Shown here: positions 26,194-34,462 of the stretch, piece by piece | How positions within the stretch are numbered: position 1 is the stretch's first letter | Layout of the letters: every line of letters begins with the position of its first letter | NCBI GenBank assembly: GCA_018052705.1 | Contig: JAGPMW010000017.1 | Location: forward strand, 1-48,030 | Length of the DNA: 48,030 nt | Direction of reading: 5' to 3' | From: Selenomonas sp. | GTDB lineage: Bacteria > Bacillota > Negativicutes > Selenomonadales > Selenomonadaceae | Notes under the pieces: generated by a model | Told to the model about the DNA's origin: nothing | The model's input: only the letters and a program-made list of their open reading frames with translations | Database searches by the model: none | Made by a program: the position numbers and the translations under genes

Positions 26194-27519
26194 TCAGAAG
26201 AAGAAGTCGACGCGGGCAAACAGCTTCTGGGCATCGCGGTCGGCCACGATATCTTTACCGTTGAAGTATTTGCCAAAGAAGACGACATTCGGGACCAGCG
26301 TGTAGGACGTGCCTACCTCTATTCCCTTCTGTCCGCCATCAACGCCATCACCATACGTTGACCACGGAGCTGCATACTGTCCAAGATGACGGTACGCAAG
26401 ATACATGCCCCAACTGCCCGGATTGGCCGCAGCTGCTCCCTTATAATCGAACTGGACACTGCCAGCCTTGTTGTAATGGTCAGCCTTGGTGTTATAGGCA
26501 TACTCTGCTTTCAGCGCGGCATTCTTGCTGAAACGATAGCTGGCATTGGCAGACCAGATATCCGCCTTGAACTTGTTGTCTGTCGCACCGTTGTCATAAG
26601 CAGCCAGACCGCCAGCTACTCCGTCAGCATTAACGAATTCACCAGTCAAATGCTCATAAGCAATGCCACCGACCAATTTACCGCCATTATCGAGCTGCAA
26701 ACCAATTGCCTGGAAATTGGCCGTATCCTTCTTAGTTGCGGACTCAAAGAGCGTCGTATACTGATCATCCTTGAACGCAGCCCCACGGCTCATGTCACCA
26801 AACTGCGTATCATCCAGACGGCCGGCTTCGAGCGTTACTTTGAGTGCCTTGCCAAACGTAACGGCTGCACCAGAGAATGGATCATCCGTCGTCGACAGCA
26901 GGTTGATGCTGTTCGGCAGTTTACCGAACTTCACATTCAGGTTCGGATAGCTGCCCTCTGCCCAGACGCGCTTGAGTTTCGGATCATTGGCCACCTCATC
27001 GGAATTCATTTTCAAATTGGCATCAATACGCGCATGGACCATCCAGTTGGCATTGATCTCCGCATGCGGCTCAAGACGGAACGTCAGATCATTATCATTA
27101 TTCCTGGAATGATCTACATCGTGGCGCGTGCTCGTATACGTGTACTCCATGAGTCCATTCCACTTTACCTTGTCGGCATTGCGCTCAAGATTGGCTACAC
27201 GCACGCCTAGATTGTTCAGCTCGTCAGCAAACTCAGCTGCGAGTTTGTCAACGAGAGCCTTGTCGTTGCCACTAACGTTTGGCTTAGCCATAGCTTTAGC
27301 AACAATCTGTGCCATCTCATAACGCGTGATGTTCTTGTCGCCCTTGAAGGACGTATCGCCGTAACCTTCGACAACGCCATCAGCAGCCAGCTGCGTTACA
27401 GCGTCATAAGCCCAATGGTCAGCCGGAACATCGGAGAACGGATTTGCAGCAGCGAAAGTCGTGCTGGCAGCGCCAACAACCAGAGCGGTCGTCAGAGCAG
27501 ATACGAGAGTCTTTTTCAT
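26194..27519 (-). CDS. SLH-domain outer-membrane porin, OmpM-like, copy 2
   Basis: 441 residues with the same layout as copy 1: signal peptide ending TTFA, SLH domain (NPFSDVPADHWAYDAVTQLAADGVVEGYG), coiled-coil (DELNNLGVRVANLERNAD), beta-barrel, and C-terminal RVDFFF. The mature barrel differs substantially from copy 1, including inserts such as LFESATKKDTANF, so the exposed loops probably differ. The N-terminal coding part and the 125-nt leader are almost identical to copy 1, which suggests gene conversion. GGAGGA precedes the ATG. Confidence 0.95.
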   Translation of the reverse strand: MKKTLVSALTTALVVGAASTTFAAANPFSDVPADHWAYDAVTQLAADGVVEGYGDTSFKGDKNITRYEMAQIVAKAMAKPNVSGNDKALVDKLAAEFADELNNLGVRVANLERNADKVKWNGLMEYTYTSTRHDVDHSRNNDNDLTFRLEPHAEINANWMVHARIDANLKMNSDEVANDPKLKRVWAEGSYPNLNVKFGKLPNSINLLSTTDDPFSGAAVTFGKALKVTLEAGRLDDTQFGDMSRGAAFKDDQYTTLFESATKKDTANFQAIGLQLDNGGKLVGGIAYEHLTGEFVNADGVAGGLAAYDNGATDNKFKADIWSANASYRFSKNAALKAEYAYNTKADHYNKAGSVQFDYKGAAAANPGSWGMYLAYRHLGQYAAPWSTYGDGVDGGQKGIEVGTSYTLVPNVVFFGKYFNGKDIVADRDAQKLFARVDFFF

Positions 27520-27532
27520 GAAGAACTCCTCC

Positions 27533-27598
27533 TTAAATAAAACGATAAATTAACTTTTCGTCTGGAGAAGCCATTAAAAGTTCCTCATGAGTGTCCAT
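27533..27598 (-). promoter_or_regulatory. Conserved leader element and possible upstream ORF, ompM copy 2
   Basis: Identical in sequence to the copy 1 leader: motif at 27589-27606, 21-codon frame from the ATG at 27598, TAA abutting the GGAGGA of ompM. Confidence 0.5.
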
Positions 27599-27641
27599 GT
27601 TTCCTCAGTCTCACTTCTAATTCCCTCTCAAGACATTTTTA

Positions 27642-27692
27642 ATCCTATCATAAAAAAACAAAATATGCAAGCAGTAATAGATAACAATTATC
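27642..27692 (-). promoter_or_regulatory. Promoter and Fur-box-like palindrome of ompM copy 2
   Basis: Minus strand: TTGCAT (27665-27670), 17-nt spacer, TAGGAT (27642-27647), with the GATAATTGTTATC palindrome at 27680-27692. The layout matches copy 1 although the intervening bases have diverged, which supports function. The rest of the 335-nt gap up to 27854 is AT-rich plus the copy 3 terminator. Confidence 0.55.
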
Positions 27693-27782
27693 ATCAAGCA
27701 GGTTAAAGTTTGATTAATAAATTTAAAAACATTTATCATAAACTTGTCATTTTCCTGAACAGCGCTTCCGTTTTATGTTGCA

Positions 27783-27830
27783 AAAAGAGGAATCCCCAAT
27801 GAACAGCCGTCCATCGGGGATTCCTCTTTT
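27783..27830. terminator. Terminator after ompM copy 3
   Basis: 15-bp perfect arms (27783-27797 and 27816-27830), loop of 18 nt, flanked by A and T runs. It lies 25 nt past the copy 3 stop. Confidence 0.85.
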
Positions 27831-27854
27831 GGGAAATGTTTCGCTACAAAGAGT

Positions 27855-29149
27855 TTAGAACTGGAACTCTACCCGGCCGAAGAGCTTCGAAGCATCTTTG
27901 CCGCTATCGAGCTTCTCGCCATTGAAATATTTCAGGCTGGCAATTGTGTTCTTGGCAACCGTATAGTTGGTCCCAATCTCCCAGCCTTTCGTCCCAGCCC
28001 ATGCACCATCATAAGAGGGATCAAAAGCTACGTTCTGGCCAAGATGACGATAAGCCGTGTAGATGCCCCAGGAACCACGGTTGGCTGCCTGTGCCCCTTT
28101 ATAATCGAGTTCTACCGTACCAGCCTTCTTATAATTATCGGCCTTGGCATTTTCTGCATATTTTCCGGTAAGTGCGACATTCTTGTCGAAGTTATAGCCA
28201 AGGTTAGCACTCCAGATCTGGGCATCATCGCTCGTGCTGCCATCACGGTAGTTTGCCATCTTCGTCAAAACATCGCTGTTGAGATGATGATAGGCCGCAC
28301 CAATGCTCAGTTTATTCTTGCCATACTGCAGCCCAACACTCTGCATATTCGAAGCATCATCGCTGCCATTACTGTTTACCGCATCACCAATATAGCTGTT
28401 ATTCGTACTGCCGTTCATGTCCCAGCGGCCAGCCTGCAATGTAAGCTTCAGATCTTTACCAGTCGTAACGGATGCACCGGAAATCTCATCATCAAAAAGC
28501 AGATCGCTGTCGAGCTGCATCGGCAGTTTGCCCAGTTTGATGTTGGTATTGCCATACTGGCCGTCAGCCCAGATACGCTGAAGCGATACATTGCTGTCTT
28601 CAGTCGTATTAGCGGCAGTACCACTATCCTTTGACATATTTGTTGATGCATCGAGGCGGGCATTTACATGCCAGTTATTGTTGACTTCAGCGCTCGGTTC
28701 AAGACGGAAGAGCAGCTCATCATCATTTGTTTTGCTCTTTGCCTGACTCTCATCACGCGTGCTCGTATACGTATAGCGGGCCTCGCCGTTCCATTTCACC
28801 TGATCCGCATTGCGCTCCAGATTCGATACACGAACACCCAGCGTATTCAGCTCATCAGCGAACTCGGCAGCCAGTTTATCAACCAGCGCCTTATCTGTGC
28901 CGCTGACATTCGTCTTGGCCATTGCCTTGGCTACCATCTGCGCCATCTCATAACGCGTAACATTCTTATCGCCCTTGAATGTGCTGTCGCCATACCCATC
29001 AATGACCCCATCGGCAGCCAACTGGGATACCGCATCATAGGACCAATGATCAGCCGGAACATCACTGAACGGGTTGGTTGCTGCAAATGTAGTAGAAGCC
29101 GCACCTACAACCAGTGCCGTCGTCAATGCAGATACAATTGTTTTTTCAT
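27855..29149 (-). pseudogene. OmpM-like porin, copy 3, frameshifted at codons 2-4
   Basis: The ATG at 29149, with GGAGGAG at correct spacing, is followed by six A and then CAATTG. In that frame translation ends after a few codons. All other copies need ATG AAA AA(A/G) ACx, so one A is missing; with seven A the frame joins the intact 430-residue porin (signal peptide, SLH domain NPFSDVPADHWSYDAVSQLAADGVIDGYG, coiled-coil, barrel, terminal RVEFQF). The only in-frame alternative is a TTG at 29174 that has no ribosome site and would spoil the signal peptide. The body has no other lesion, so this could be a recent mutation, slippage-based on/off switching, or a sequencing error. Confidence 0.8.
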
Positions 29150-29224
29150 GATAATCTCCTCCAATTCGTAACAAACGAAATAAAATATAATTTTGTTCCC
29201 CAAGCTTCGCTGATGGAGGTTCAT

Positions 29225-29242
29225 GAGTGTCCTTGTTTCCTC
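29225..29242 (-). promoter_or_regulatory. Conserved leader motif, ompM copy 3 (ATG lost)
   Basis: GAGGAAACAAGGACACTC, one base different from copies 1 and 2: the ATG of the possible upstream frame is AAG. The surrounding leader has diverged. That the motif is kept without a start codon favours an RNA-level role. Confidence 0.45.
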
Positions 29243-29381
29243 AGTACCTCGCTGTCAGCCCCTCGCTCCCTTGGAACAATTTCATTCTATTACTTGACCA
29301 GATCAAATACAATAAGAGAAGGATTATTCTTTCGTTAGCGTTTGATTAAACGATTTACTAAGTCAACTATAATAAAAATAA

Positions 29382-29409
29382 GAGAACCCCCGCAGTTGCA
29401 GGGGTTCTC
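29382..29409 (-). terminator. Terminator after ompM copy 4
   Basis: GAGAACCCC/GGGGTTCTC stem with a few inner pairs, followed on the minus strand by TTATTTTTATT. It lies 35 nt past the copy 4 stop. Confidence 0.8.
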
Positions 29410-29443
29410 GATGAAATCCTGAAAATAAGAGTTTAGACGTTGA

Positions 29444-30559
29444 TTAGAAGAAGAACTCAACGCGGCCAAAGAGTTTGGATGCATCTTTGTCCGTAGAGAG
29501 ATCTTTTCCCTTGAAATAGATAGCCTTGGCCTGGATGTTCTTGAACAGCGTATACTGCGTGCCAACTTCCCAGCCCTTCTGGTTATTGCCAACACCATCA
29601 ACATTTGGATCAATGGATACATACTTACCAATATGACGGTAAGCAACGTAAGCGCCCCAAGAACCGACATTGGCTTTATTTGATCCTTTGTAGTCCAACT
29701 GAGCCATACCAGATTTGTTGTAAAAATCTGCCTTGTTATTATCAATATAGGCACCACTCAGTGCTACATTCTTATTAAAGCGGTAGCCGCCAGCAACTTC
29801 CCATGCACCAAGAGAATCTTCCGTTGCAGACTTGGAATAGCCTGCAACCTTAAAGTCCGAGCTGGAAGCATGATAGTACGCAGCTGTTCCCGTTGCCTTA
29901 CCCAAGTTGTAAGTCAGGGCAACACTCTGTAGATTCGCAGCATCATCCCCCGTTGCAAGACCTGACATTTTAGTGTCTTTATTGATATCAATACGCCCAG
30001 CAACTACCGTTGCCTGCAATTTATTGCCAAACGTTACTGCCGCGCCAGACATCTGATCATTGAGCATCAATGTCTTATCATAATTAGTGAGATCCGGGAA
30101 CTTACCGAGCTGGACACTGAAGTTCTTATAATCGCCCTGTGCCCAAATGCGCTGCAATACGACATTGCTGTTCTGAGATGCACCATGCGTATCCCCTGCT
30201 GTATCCTTCGCCATATCGGTCGATGTATCCAGACGAGCTTTTACATGCCAATGAGCATTGACTTCCGCCGACGGCTCAAGGCGAAGCAGCATCTCATCAT
30301 CATTCGTTCTGGTAGTTGCCCCATTCAACGCTTCAGTACGTTTGCTGGTATACGTATAACGGGCCTCGCCGTTCCATTTTACCATATCGGCATTGCGCTC
30401 GAGATTCGATACACGAACACCAAGGTTGTTCAGCTCATCAGCGAACTCAGCCGCCAGTTTGTCAACCAGTGCTTTATCCGTGCCGCTGACATTCGTCTTG
30501 GCCATAGCCTTGGCTACCATCTGCGCCATCTCATAACGGGTGATATTTTTGCTGCCCTT
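29444..30559 (-). pseudogene. OmpM-like porin, copy 4, 5'-truncated
   Basis: Homology begins abruptly within the SLH domain at KGSKNITRYEMAQMVAKAM (codon at 30559) and then runs intact through coiled-coil and barrel to the terminal RVEFFF, about 371 residues. The signal peptide, first half of the SLH domain, leader and original promoter are missing. The frame stays open upstream to 30682, but those residues resemble nothing and cross the copy 5 terminator. Without a signal peptide the product could not reach the outer membrane. It could act as a silent donor for recombination with other copies, which is inference. A promoter-like pair lies at the junction. Confidence 0.8.
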
Positions 30560-30586
30560 TATATCAAATTGTAAACGTTTCGTTAA
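30558..30586 (-). promoter_or_regulatory. Promoter-like sequence at the copy 4 truncation junction
   Basis: Minus strand: TTAACG (30581-30586), 17-nt spacer, TATAAA (30558-30563). The spacer contains AAACGTTT, close to a catabolite-responsive element but with a mismatch. It may be fortuitous. Confidence 0.3.
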
Positions 30587-30613
30587 TTTGCCCCAGCGGT
30601 CGACCAGACACAG

Positions 30614-30644
30614 AAAAAGAGTCTCCTCAAAATAGAGAAGACTC
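30614..30644 (-). terminator. Terminator after ompM copy 5
   Basis: Arms 30619-30628 and 30635-30644 pair at 9 of 10 positions, loop of 6 nt, followed on the minus strand by five T (30614-30618). Confidence 0.8.
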
Positions 30645-30682
30645 CCTGCATCGCACATGTGCGGATAACAGATTGCGTTCAA

Positions 30683-31960
30683 TTAGAAAAAGAAGCTTAC
30701 GCGGGCATAGAGCGTTTCTGCATTCTTATTCGTGGCCAGATCCTTCCCCGTGAAATATCCCAATGTCGTCAGTACATTCGTATACGGAATATAGCTGGCG
30801 CTGAAATCCCAGCCCTTTTCATTATTAGCCGAACGGGCCGTATCATAGGTCGGCATCAGGCTGACGTTCTGTCCCAAATGACGATAGGCAACAAATGCCC
30901 CCCAGGAGCCTTTGTTCTTCTTATCTGCGCCTTTGTAATCGAGCTCAATATTACCGGATTTATTATAGCTGTCTGCCTTGGCATTTTTCGCATAAGAGCC
31001 GGCAAGTGCTACATTCTTATCAAACGTATACTGTCCGCCCAGCGACCAGATCTGAGCCTTGTCCGTAGTGGAACCATCATGATAATTCCGAACATGTTTA
31101 AATACGTCGCTGCTGAACTGACGGTAGGCCGTTCCGAGATTCAGCTTGCCGAGCGCATAGCCAAGATCAAGCCCCTGATAGCTGGCGGCGTCATCGTCCA
31201 GACCTGCAATACGTGTTTTAATCCCATCATTGGCATCGCCAAGATTCCAACGACCGGCTTCCAGCGTAGCCTTGAGCTTGCTGCCAAAAGTTAACTGCGC
31301 ACCACTAAAGAAATCATCCATTACCAGACCAGCATCCGCTGTGGAATATAACGGCAGCTTACCAGCTTTTACTTCAAAATTATGATACTGTCCATCCGCG
31401 TAGATATAAGACAATGTCATTGCGTTGCTGGTATCTTTAGACGTATCAACAGATCCCGTCAGACGTGCATTGACATGCCAGTTGTCATTGATCTCCGCCG
31501 TTGGAAACAGGCGGTACTGCAGCGAATCCGTGTTGCTCTTTGTCTTGCTGCCATCAGCCTGCTCATTGCGATAGCTCCAGTAACGATAACGCGCCTCACC
31601 CGCAAACTTTACTTTGTCAGCATTACGCTCGAGATTGGCTACGCGTACGCCCAGATTGTTGAGCTCGTCAGCGAATTCTGCCGCCAGCTTATCAAGCAGT
31701 GCTTTGTCGTTGCCGCTGACGTTCGTTTTTGCCATAGCTTTGGCAATCATCTGTGCCATCTCATAGCGAGTGACATTCTTGTCGCCCTTAAATCCTGTGC
31801 CGTAACCTTCGATTACACCATCAGCAGCCAGCGTCGATACGGCATCATAAGCCCAATGATCCGTCGGAACATCGGCGAACGGATTAGCCGCAGCAAACGT
31901 TGTCGAAACTGCACCAACAACCAGAGCCGTAGTCAGAGCAGATACAAGTGCTTTTTTCAT
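30683..31960 (-). CDS. SLH-domain outer-membrane porin, OmpM-like, copy 5
   Basis: 425 residues from the ATG at 31960 (MKKALVSALTTALVVGAVSTTFA signal region), chosen because GGAAGGAG lies upstream; an in-frame start at 32020 is unsupported. SLH domain NPFADVPTDHWAYDAVSTLAADGVIEGYG, coiled-coil DELNNLGVRVANLERNAD, beta-barrel, C-terminal RVSFFF. It is the first copy in the direction of transcription and intact. Likely role as for the family: porin and outer-membrane anchor to peptidoglycan. Leader and promoter resemble those of copies 1 and 2 in layout but not in most bases. Confidence 0.94.
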   Translation of the reverse strand: MKKALVSALTTALVVGAVSTTFAAANPFADVPTDHWAYDAVSTLAADGVIEGYGTGFKGDKNVTRYEMAQMIAKAMAKTNVSGNDKALLDKLAAEFADELNNLGVRVANLERNADKVKFAGEARYRYWSYRNEQADGSKTKSNTDSLQYRLFPTAEINDNWHVNARLTGSVDTSKDTSNAMTLSYIYADGQYHNFEVKAGKLPLYSTADAGLVMDDFFSGAQLTFGSKLKATLEAGRWNLGDANDGIKTRIAGLDDDAASYQGLDLGYALGKLNLGTAYRQFSSDVFKHVRNYHDGSTTDKAQIWSLGGQYTFDKNVALAGSYAKNAKADSYNKSGNIELDYKGADKKNKGSWGAFVAYRHLGQNVSLMPTYDTARSANNEKGWDFSASYIPYTNVLTTLGYFTGKDLATNKNAETLYARVSFFF

Positions 31961-31995
31961 AGTGAGAGCTCCTTCCAAAAGTAAAGAAATAATAA

Positions 31996-32045
31996 TCAAC
32001 CATTCGCTGCTGATGGACAAAACGTGCGAGTATCCATGTTTCCTC
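31996..32045 (-). promoter_or_regulatory. Conserved leader element and possible upstream ORF, ompM copy 5
   Basis: GAGGAAACATGGATACTC at 32028-32045; its ATG (32037) opens a 13-codon frame, MDTRTFCPSAANG, ending at 31996. Only the first three residues match the upstream frame of copies 1 and 2. Confidence 0.45.
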
Positions 32046-32078
32046 TACCTTTGTCCAGTCTTTGCGAACATGTTTTTA

Positions 32079-32107
32079 ATGATGGCATAAGGTTTACAAG
32101 TTGACAA
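32079..32107 (-). promoter_or_regulatory. Promoter of ompM copy 5
   Basis: Minus strand: TTGTCA (32102-32107), 17-nt spacer, CATCAT (32079-32084), about 120 nt upstream of the start. Hexamers are moderate, spacing exact. Confidence 0.4.
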
Positions 32108-32138
32108 GCATTTATCCGTATTTATTCAATATACATAT

Positions 32139-32165
32139 AAAAACAGCCCATTACCAGCCGTTTTT
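32139..32165 (-). terminator. Probable terminator after the DUF951 gene
   Basis: AAAAAC...GTTTTT arms with imperfect inner pairing. It lies about 75 nt past the DUF951 stop and upstream of the copy 5 promoter. Confidence 0.45.
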
Positions 32166-32237
32166 ATTTCAATCCGGCGGACAAAGGGCCATTCCTTTTC
32201 CTGTAACAGAGAATTTATGATATACTTTAGATGGTAC

Positions 32238-32441
32238 TTACTGTTTTTCGTCTGCGCAGCGGACGACAGCCCGGACCATTTTTTCGAATTTGGTCCGGGG
32301 CAGCATGACCAGATGCCCGCACCCCTGGCATTTCAGACGAAAGTCCATGCCGACGCGCAGGATCTCCCATTCGCTGCTGCCACAAGGATGCTGTTTTTTC
32401 ATGCGAACGATATCGCCAAGATGATATTGTTGTTTATCCAT
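32238..32441 (-). CDS. DUF951 family small protein
   Basis: 67 residues. YHLGDIVRMKKQHPCGSSEWEILRVGMDFRLKCQGCGHLVMLPRTKFEK matches the DUF951 family. Cys residues in HPCGS and CQGCGH could bind zinc. The family is often encoded next to ychF in Firmicutes; here a nitrilase-family gene on the opposite strand lies between. The function is not established. GAGGAGA precedes the ATG. Confidence 0.88.
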   Translation of the reverse strand: MDKQQYHLGDIVRMKKQHPCGSSEWEILRVGMDFRLKCQGCGHLVMLPRTKFEKMVRAVVRCADEKQ

Positions 32442-32490
32442 ATCCTAGTTCTCCTCTTCCTACAGACTGAGATTTCGAGGTGCTTGATTT

Positions 32491-33288
32491 ATGAAAGTCG
32501 CTGTCCTACAGATGAATATCGCGTTCGGTGAGCCCGAGAAAAATATCGCCACGCTCTACCGGATGGTCGCTGAAGCCATGGAGCAGCGGCCGGATGTGCT
32601 GCTGCTCCCCGAGCTGTGGCGGCTGGGGTTCTACCCCAAGCCGATTCTCGGCTATGCAGATGCCGACGGTGCCCAGACTCGTAAGGCACTGGCAGACATC
32701 GCCGCGCGCTATCAGGTCAACATCGTCGGCGGCACAGTTGCCAACGCCATCGGCACCCAGGTATTCAATACCTGCTATGTCTTTGACCGTACTGGCCAGC
32801 TGGCAACGGCCTACCATAAAACCCACCTCTTCTCACCAAGTGGCGAAGCCGCAGATTTCACGCCCGGCGACAACGTGGTAACTTTTGAGCTCGATGGGGT
32901 CTGCTGCGGGCTGGCCGTCTGCTATGACGTACGCTTCCCCGAGCTGATCCGTCGGCTGGCACTCGAGGGGATCAGCGTGCTTTTCCTGCCGGCCGCCTGG
33001 CCAATGAGCCGACTGATCCATTGGCAGACGCTGATCCGCGCCCGCGCCATTGAGAACCAGATCTTCGTCGTAGCCTGTAACGAGGCCGGCCTGACCGATG
33101 ACGACGAGCAGCTGGCCGGACACTCCGCCATCATCGATCCATGGGGTGAAGTGCTCGCCAAGGCCGGCGACGATGAAGAGATCCTGCAGGGCAACCTGCG
33201 GCTCATCATCCGCAGCCAGATCAAAGACAGCATGGATGTCTTCGCCGACCGCCGTGAAAAACTGTATCAGCTCCGTAAAAACAAATAA
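32491..33288 (+). CDS. Carbon-nitrogen hydrolase (nitrilase superfamily, omega-amidase-like)
   Basis: 265 residues. The catalytic triad is visible: Glu41 (LLPELW), Lys110 (YHKTHLF) and Cys144 (VCYDVRFPEL). The pattern resembles omega-amidase/Nit2 and YafV-like enzymes, which hydrolyse alpha-ketoglutaramate or related amides; the exact substrate is inferred only. GAGGTG lies 8 nt upstream of the ATG. It is the only plus-strand gene in this housekeeping block and ends at a terminator shared with ychF. Confidence 0.92.
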   Translation: MKVAVLQMNIAFGEPEKNIATLYRMVAEAMEQRPDVLLLPELWRLGFYPKPILGYADADGAQTRKALADIAARYQVNIVGGTVANAIGTQVFNTCYVFDRTGQLATAYHKTHLFSPSGEAADFTPGDNVVTFELDGVCCGLAVCYDVRFPELIRRLALEGISVLFLPAAWPMSRLIHWQTLIRARAIENQIFVVACNEAGLTDDDEQLAGHSAIIDPWGEVLAKAGDDEEILQGNLRLIIRSQIKDSMDVFADRREKLYQLRKNK

Positions 33289-33291
33289 GGC

Positions 33292-33320
33292 AAAGGCTCC
33301 CTCGCTGAGGGAGCCTTTTT
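33292..33320. terminator. Bidirectional terminator, amidase / ychF
   Basis: AAAGGCTCCCTC/GAGGGAGCCTTT stem with a 4-nt loop region, A-run and T-run flanks, between convergent genes. Confidence 0.9.
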
Positions 33321-33331
33321 ATAGCAGATAA

Positions 33332-34438
33332 TCAGACGTTGAAGCGGAAATTCACGACATCGCCATCCTGCATGACATAGTCCTTGCCTTCAACACGGAC
33401 CTGCCCCTTTTCACGCGCAGCAGCAATGCTGCCGTTAGTGACGAGGTCATCATAGTTGACGATCTCGGCACGGATGAACCCGCGTTCAAAATCCGTATGG
33501 ATCTTGCCAGCAGCTTTCGGAGCGGTCGTGCCCTTGACGATGGTCCAGGCACGGCACTCATCGGGGCCAGCCGTCAGGAATGTCTGCAGACCCAGCAGAT
33601 CGAAGGCACCCTTGATGAGGCGGTCGAGGCCGCTCTCTGTTTCGCCAAGATCCTCCAGGAACGCCTTGGCTTCATCCGCATCGAGCTCAGCAATCTCTGA
33701 CTCAACACGAGCCGAGATGGCAACAACCTCAGCGCCCTCCTGAGCAGCAAATTCCTTGACCTTCTGCACATAAGGGTTCTCAGCAAAAGCAGTCGCGACC
33801 TCATCCTCCGACACATTAGCGACATAGAGGATTGGTTTGAGTGTCAGCAGGTTCATCTCTTTGACCAGTTCAAGCTCATCAGTCGTCAGCTCGACCTGAC
33901 GGGCTGGCTTGCCTTCATCGAGTGCAGTCTTGATACGGCGCAGGATCTCATCCTCGACGCGGGCATCCTTGCTGCCAGATTTAGCAATCTTGGCCAGCTT
34001 CATGATGCGCTTCTCGATGATCTCGAGATCCGCGAGACACAGCTCCGTCTGAATGATATCGATATCACGCAGCGGGTCGATTCCGCCCTCAACATGCGTG
34101 ATATTCTCATCGACGAAACAGCGGACCACATGGGCCACCGCATCAACCTGACGGATATGTTCCAGGAATTTATTGCCGAGGCCCTCACCTTTGGAGGCGC
34201 CTTTAACGAGACCGGCAATATCGACAAAGCGGACCGAGGCCGGTGTCGTCTTCTTGGAGTCATACATCTCATGCAGCACGTTCAGACGCTCATCCGGTAC
34301 AGCTACGACACCGACATTCGGCTCGATGGTGCAGAACGGGAAATTAGCCGCCTCTGCGCCCGCCTTGGTAATGGCATTAAAAAGGGTACTTTTGCCGACA
34401 TTTGGCAGGCCCACAATACCTACTTCTAAGTTACTCAA
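33332..34438 (-). CDS. ychF: Redox-regulated ATPase YchF (Obg family)
   Basis: 368 residues. G1 GLPNVGKSTLFNAIT, NFPFCTIEPNVG, G3 DIAGLVKGASKGEGLGNKFL and VANVSEDE in place of NKxD, as in YchF, which prefers ATP. A C-terminal TGS domain (TIVKGTTAPKAAGKIHTDFERGFIRAEIV, YVMQDGDVVNFRFNV) is complete. It binds ribosomes and acts in stress responses. The start is a TTG at 34438 with GGAAGGAAGA upstream and protein MSNLEVGIVGLPNVG. It follows upp by 24 nt. Confidence 0.96.
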   Translation of the reverse strand: MSNLEVGIVGLPNVGKSTLFNAITKAGAEAANFPFCTIEPNVGVVAVPDERLNVLHEMYDSKKTTPASVRFVDIAGLVKGASKGEGLGNKFLEHIRQVDAVAHVVRCFVDENITHVEGGIDPLRDIDIIQTELCLADLEIIEKRIMKLAKIAKSGSKDARVEDEILRRIKTALDEGKPARQVELTTDELELVKEMNLLTLKPILYVANVSEDEVATAFAENPYVQKVKEFAAQEGAEVVAISARVESEIAELDADEAKAFLEDLGETESGLDRLIKGAFDLLGLQTFLTAGPDECRAWTIVKGTTAPKAAGKIHTDFERGFIRAEIVNYDDLVTNGSIAAAREKGQVRVEGKDYVMQDGDVVNFRFNV

Positions 34439-34462
34439 GAGAATCTTCCTTCCAAATCTTTA

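Noticed and set aside
29150..29174. TTG start at 29174 as the true start of ompM copy 3
   Set aside because: It would make the GGAGGAG ribosome site part of the coding sequence and there is no site upstream of it; the frameshift explanation fits the paralogues better.
30565..30582. Catabolite-responsive element (cre) at the copy 4 junction
   Set aside because: Palindromic AAACGTTT is present, but flanking positions deviate from the consensus; kept only as a remark.
30560..30682. The extra N-terminal 41 residues of the open frame of ompM copy 4
   Set aside because: They cross the copy 5 terminator, have no signal peptide or ribosome site, and resemble no porin; treated as non-coding.
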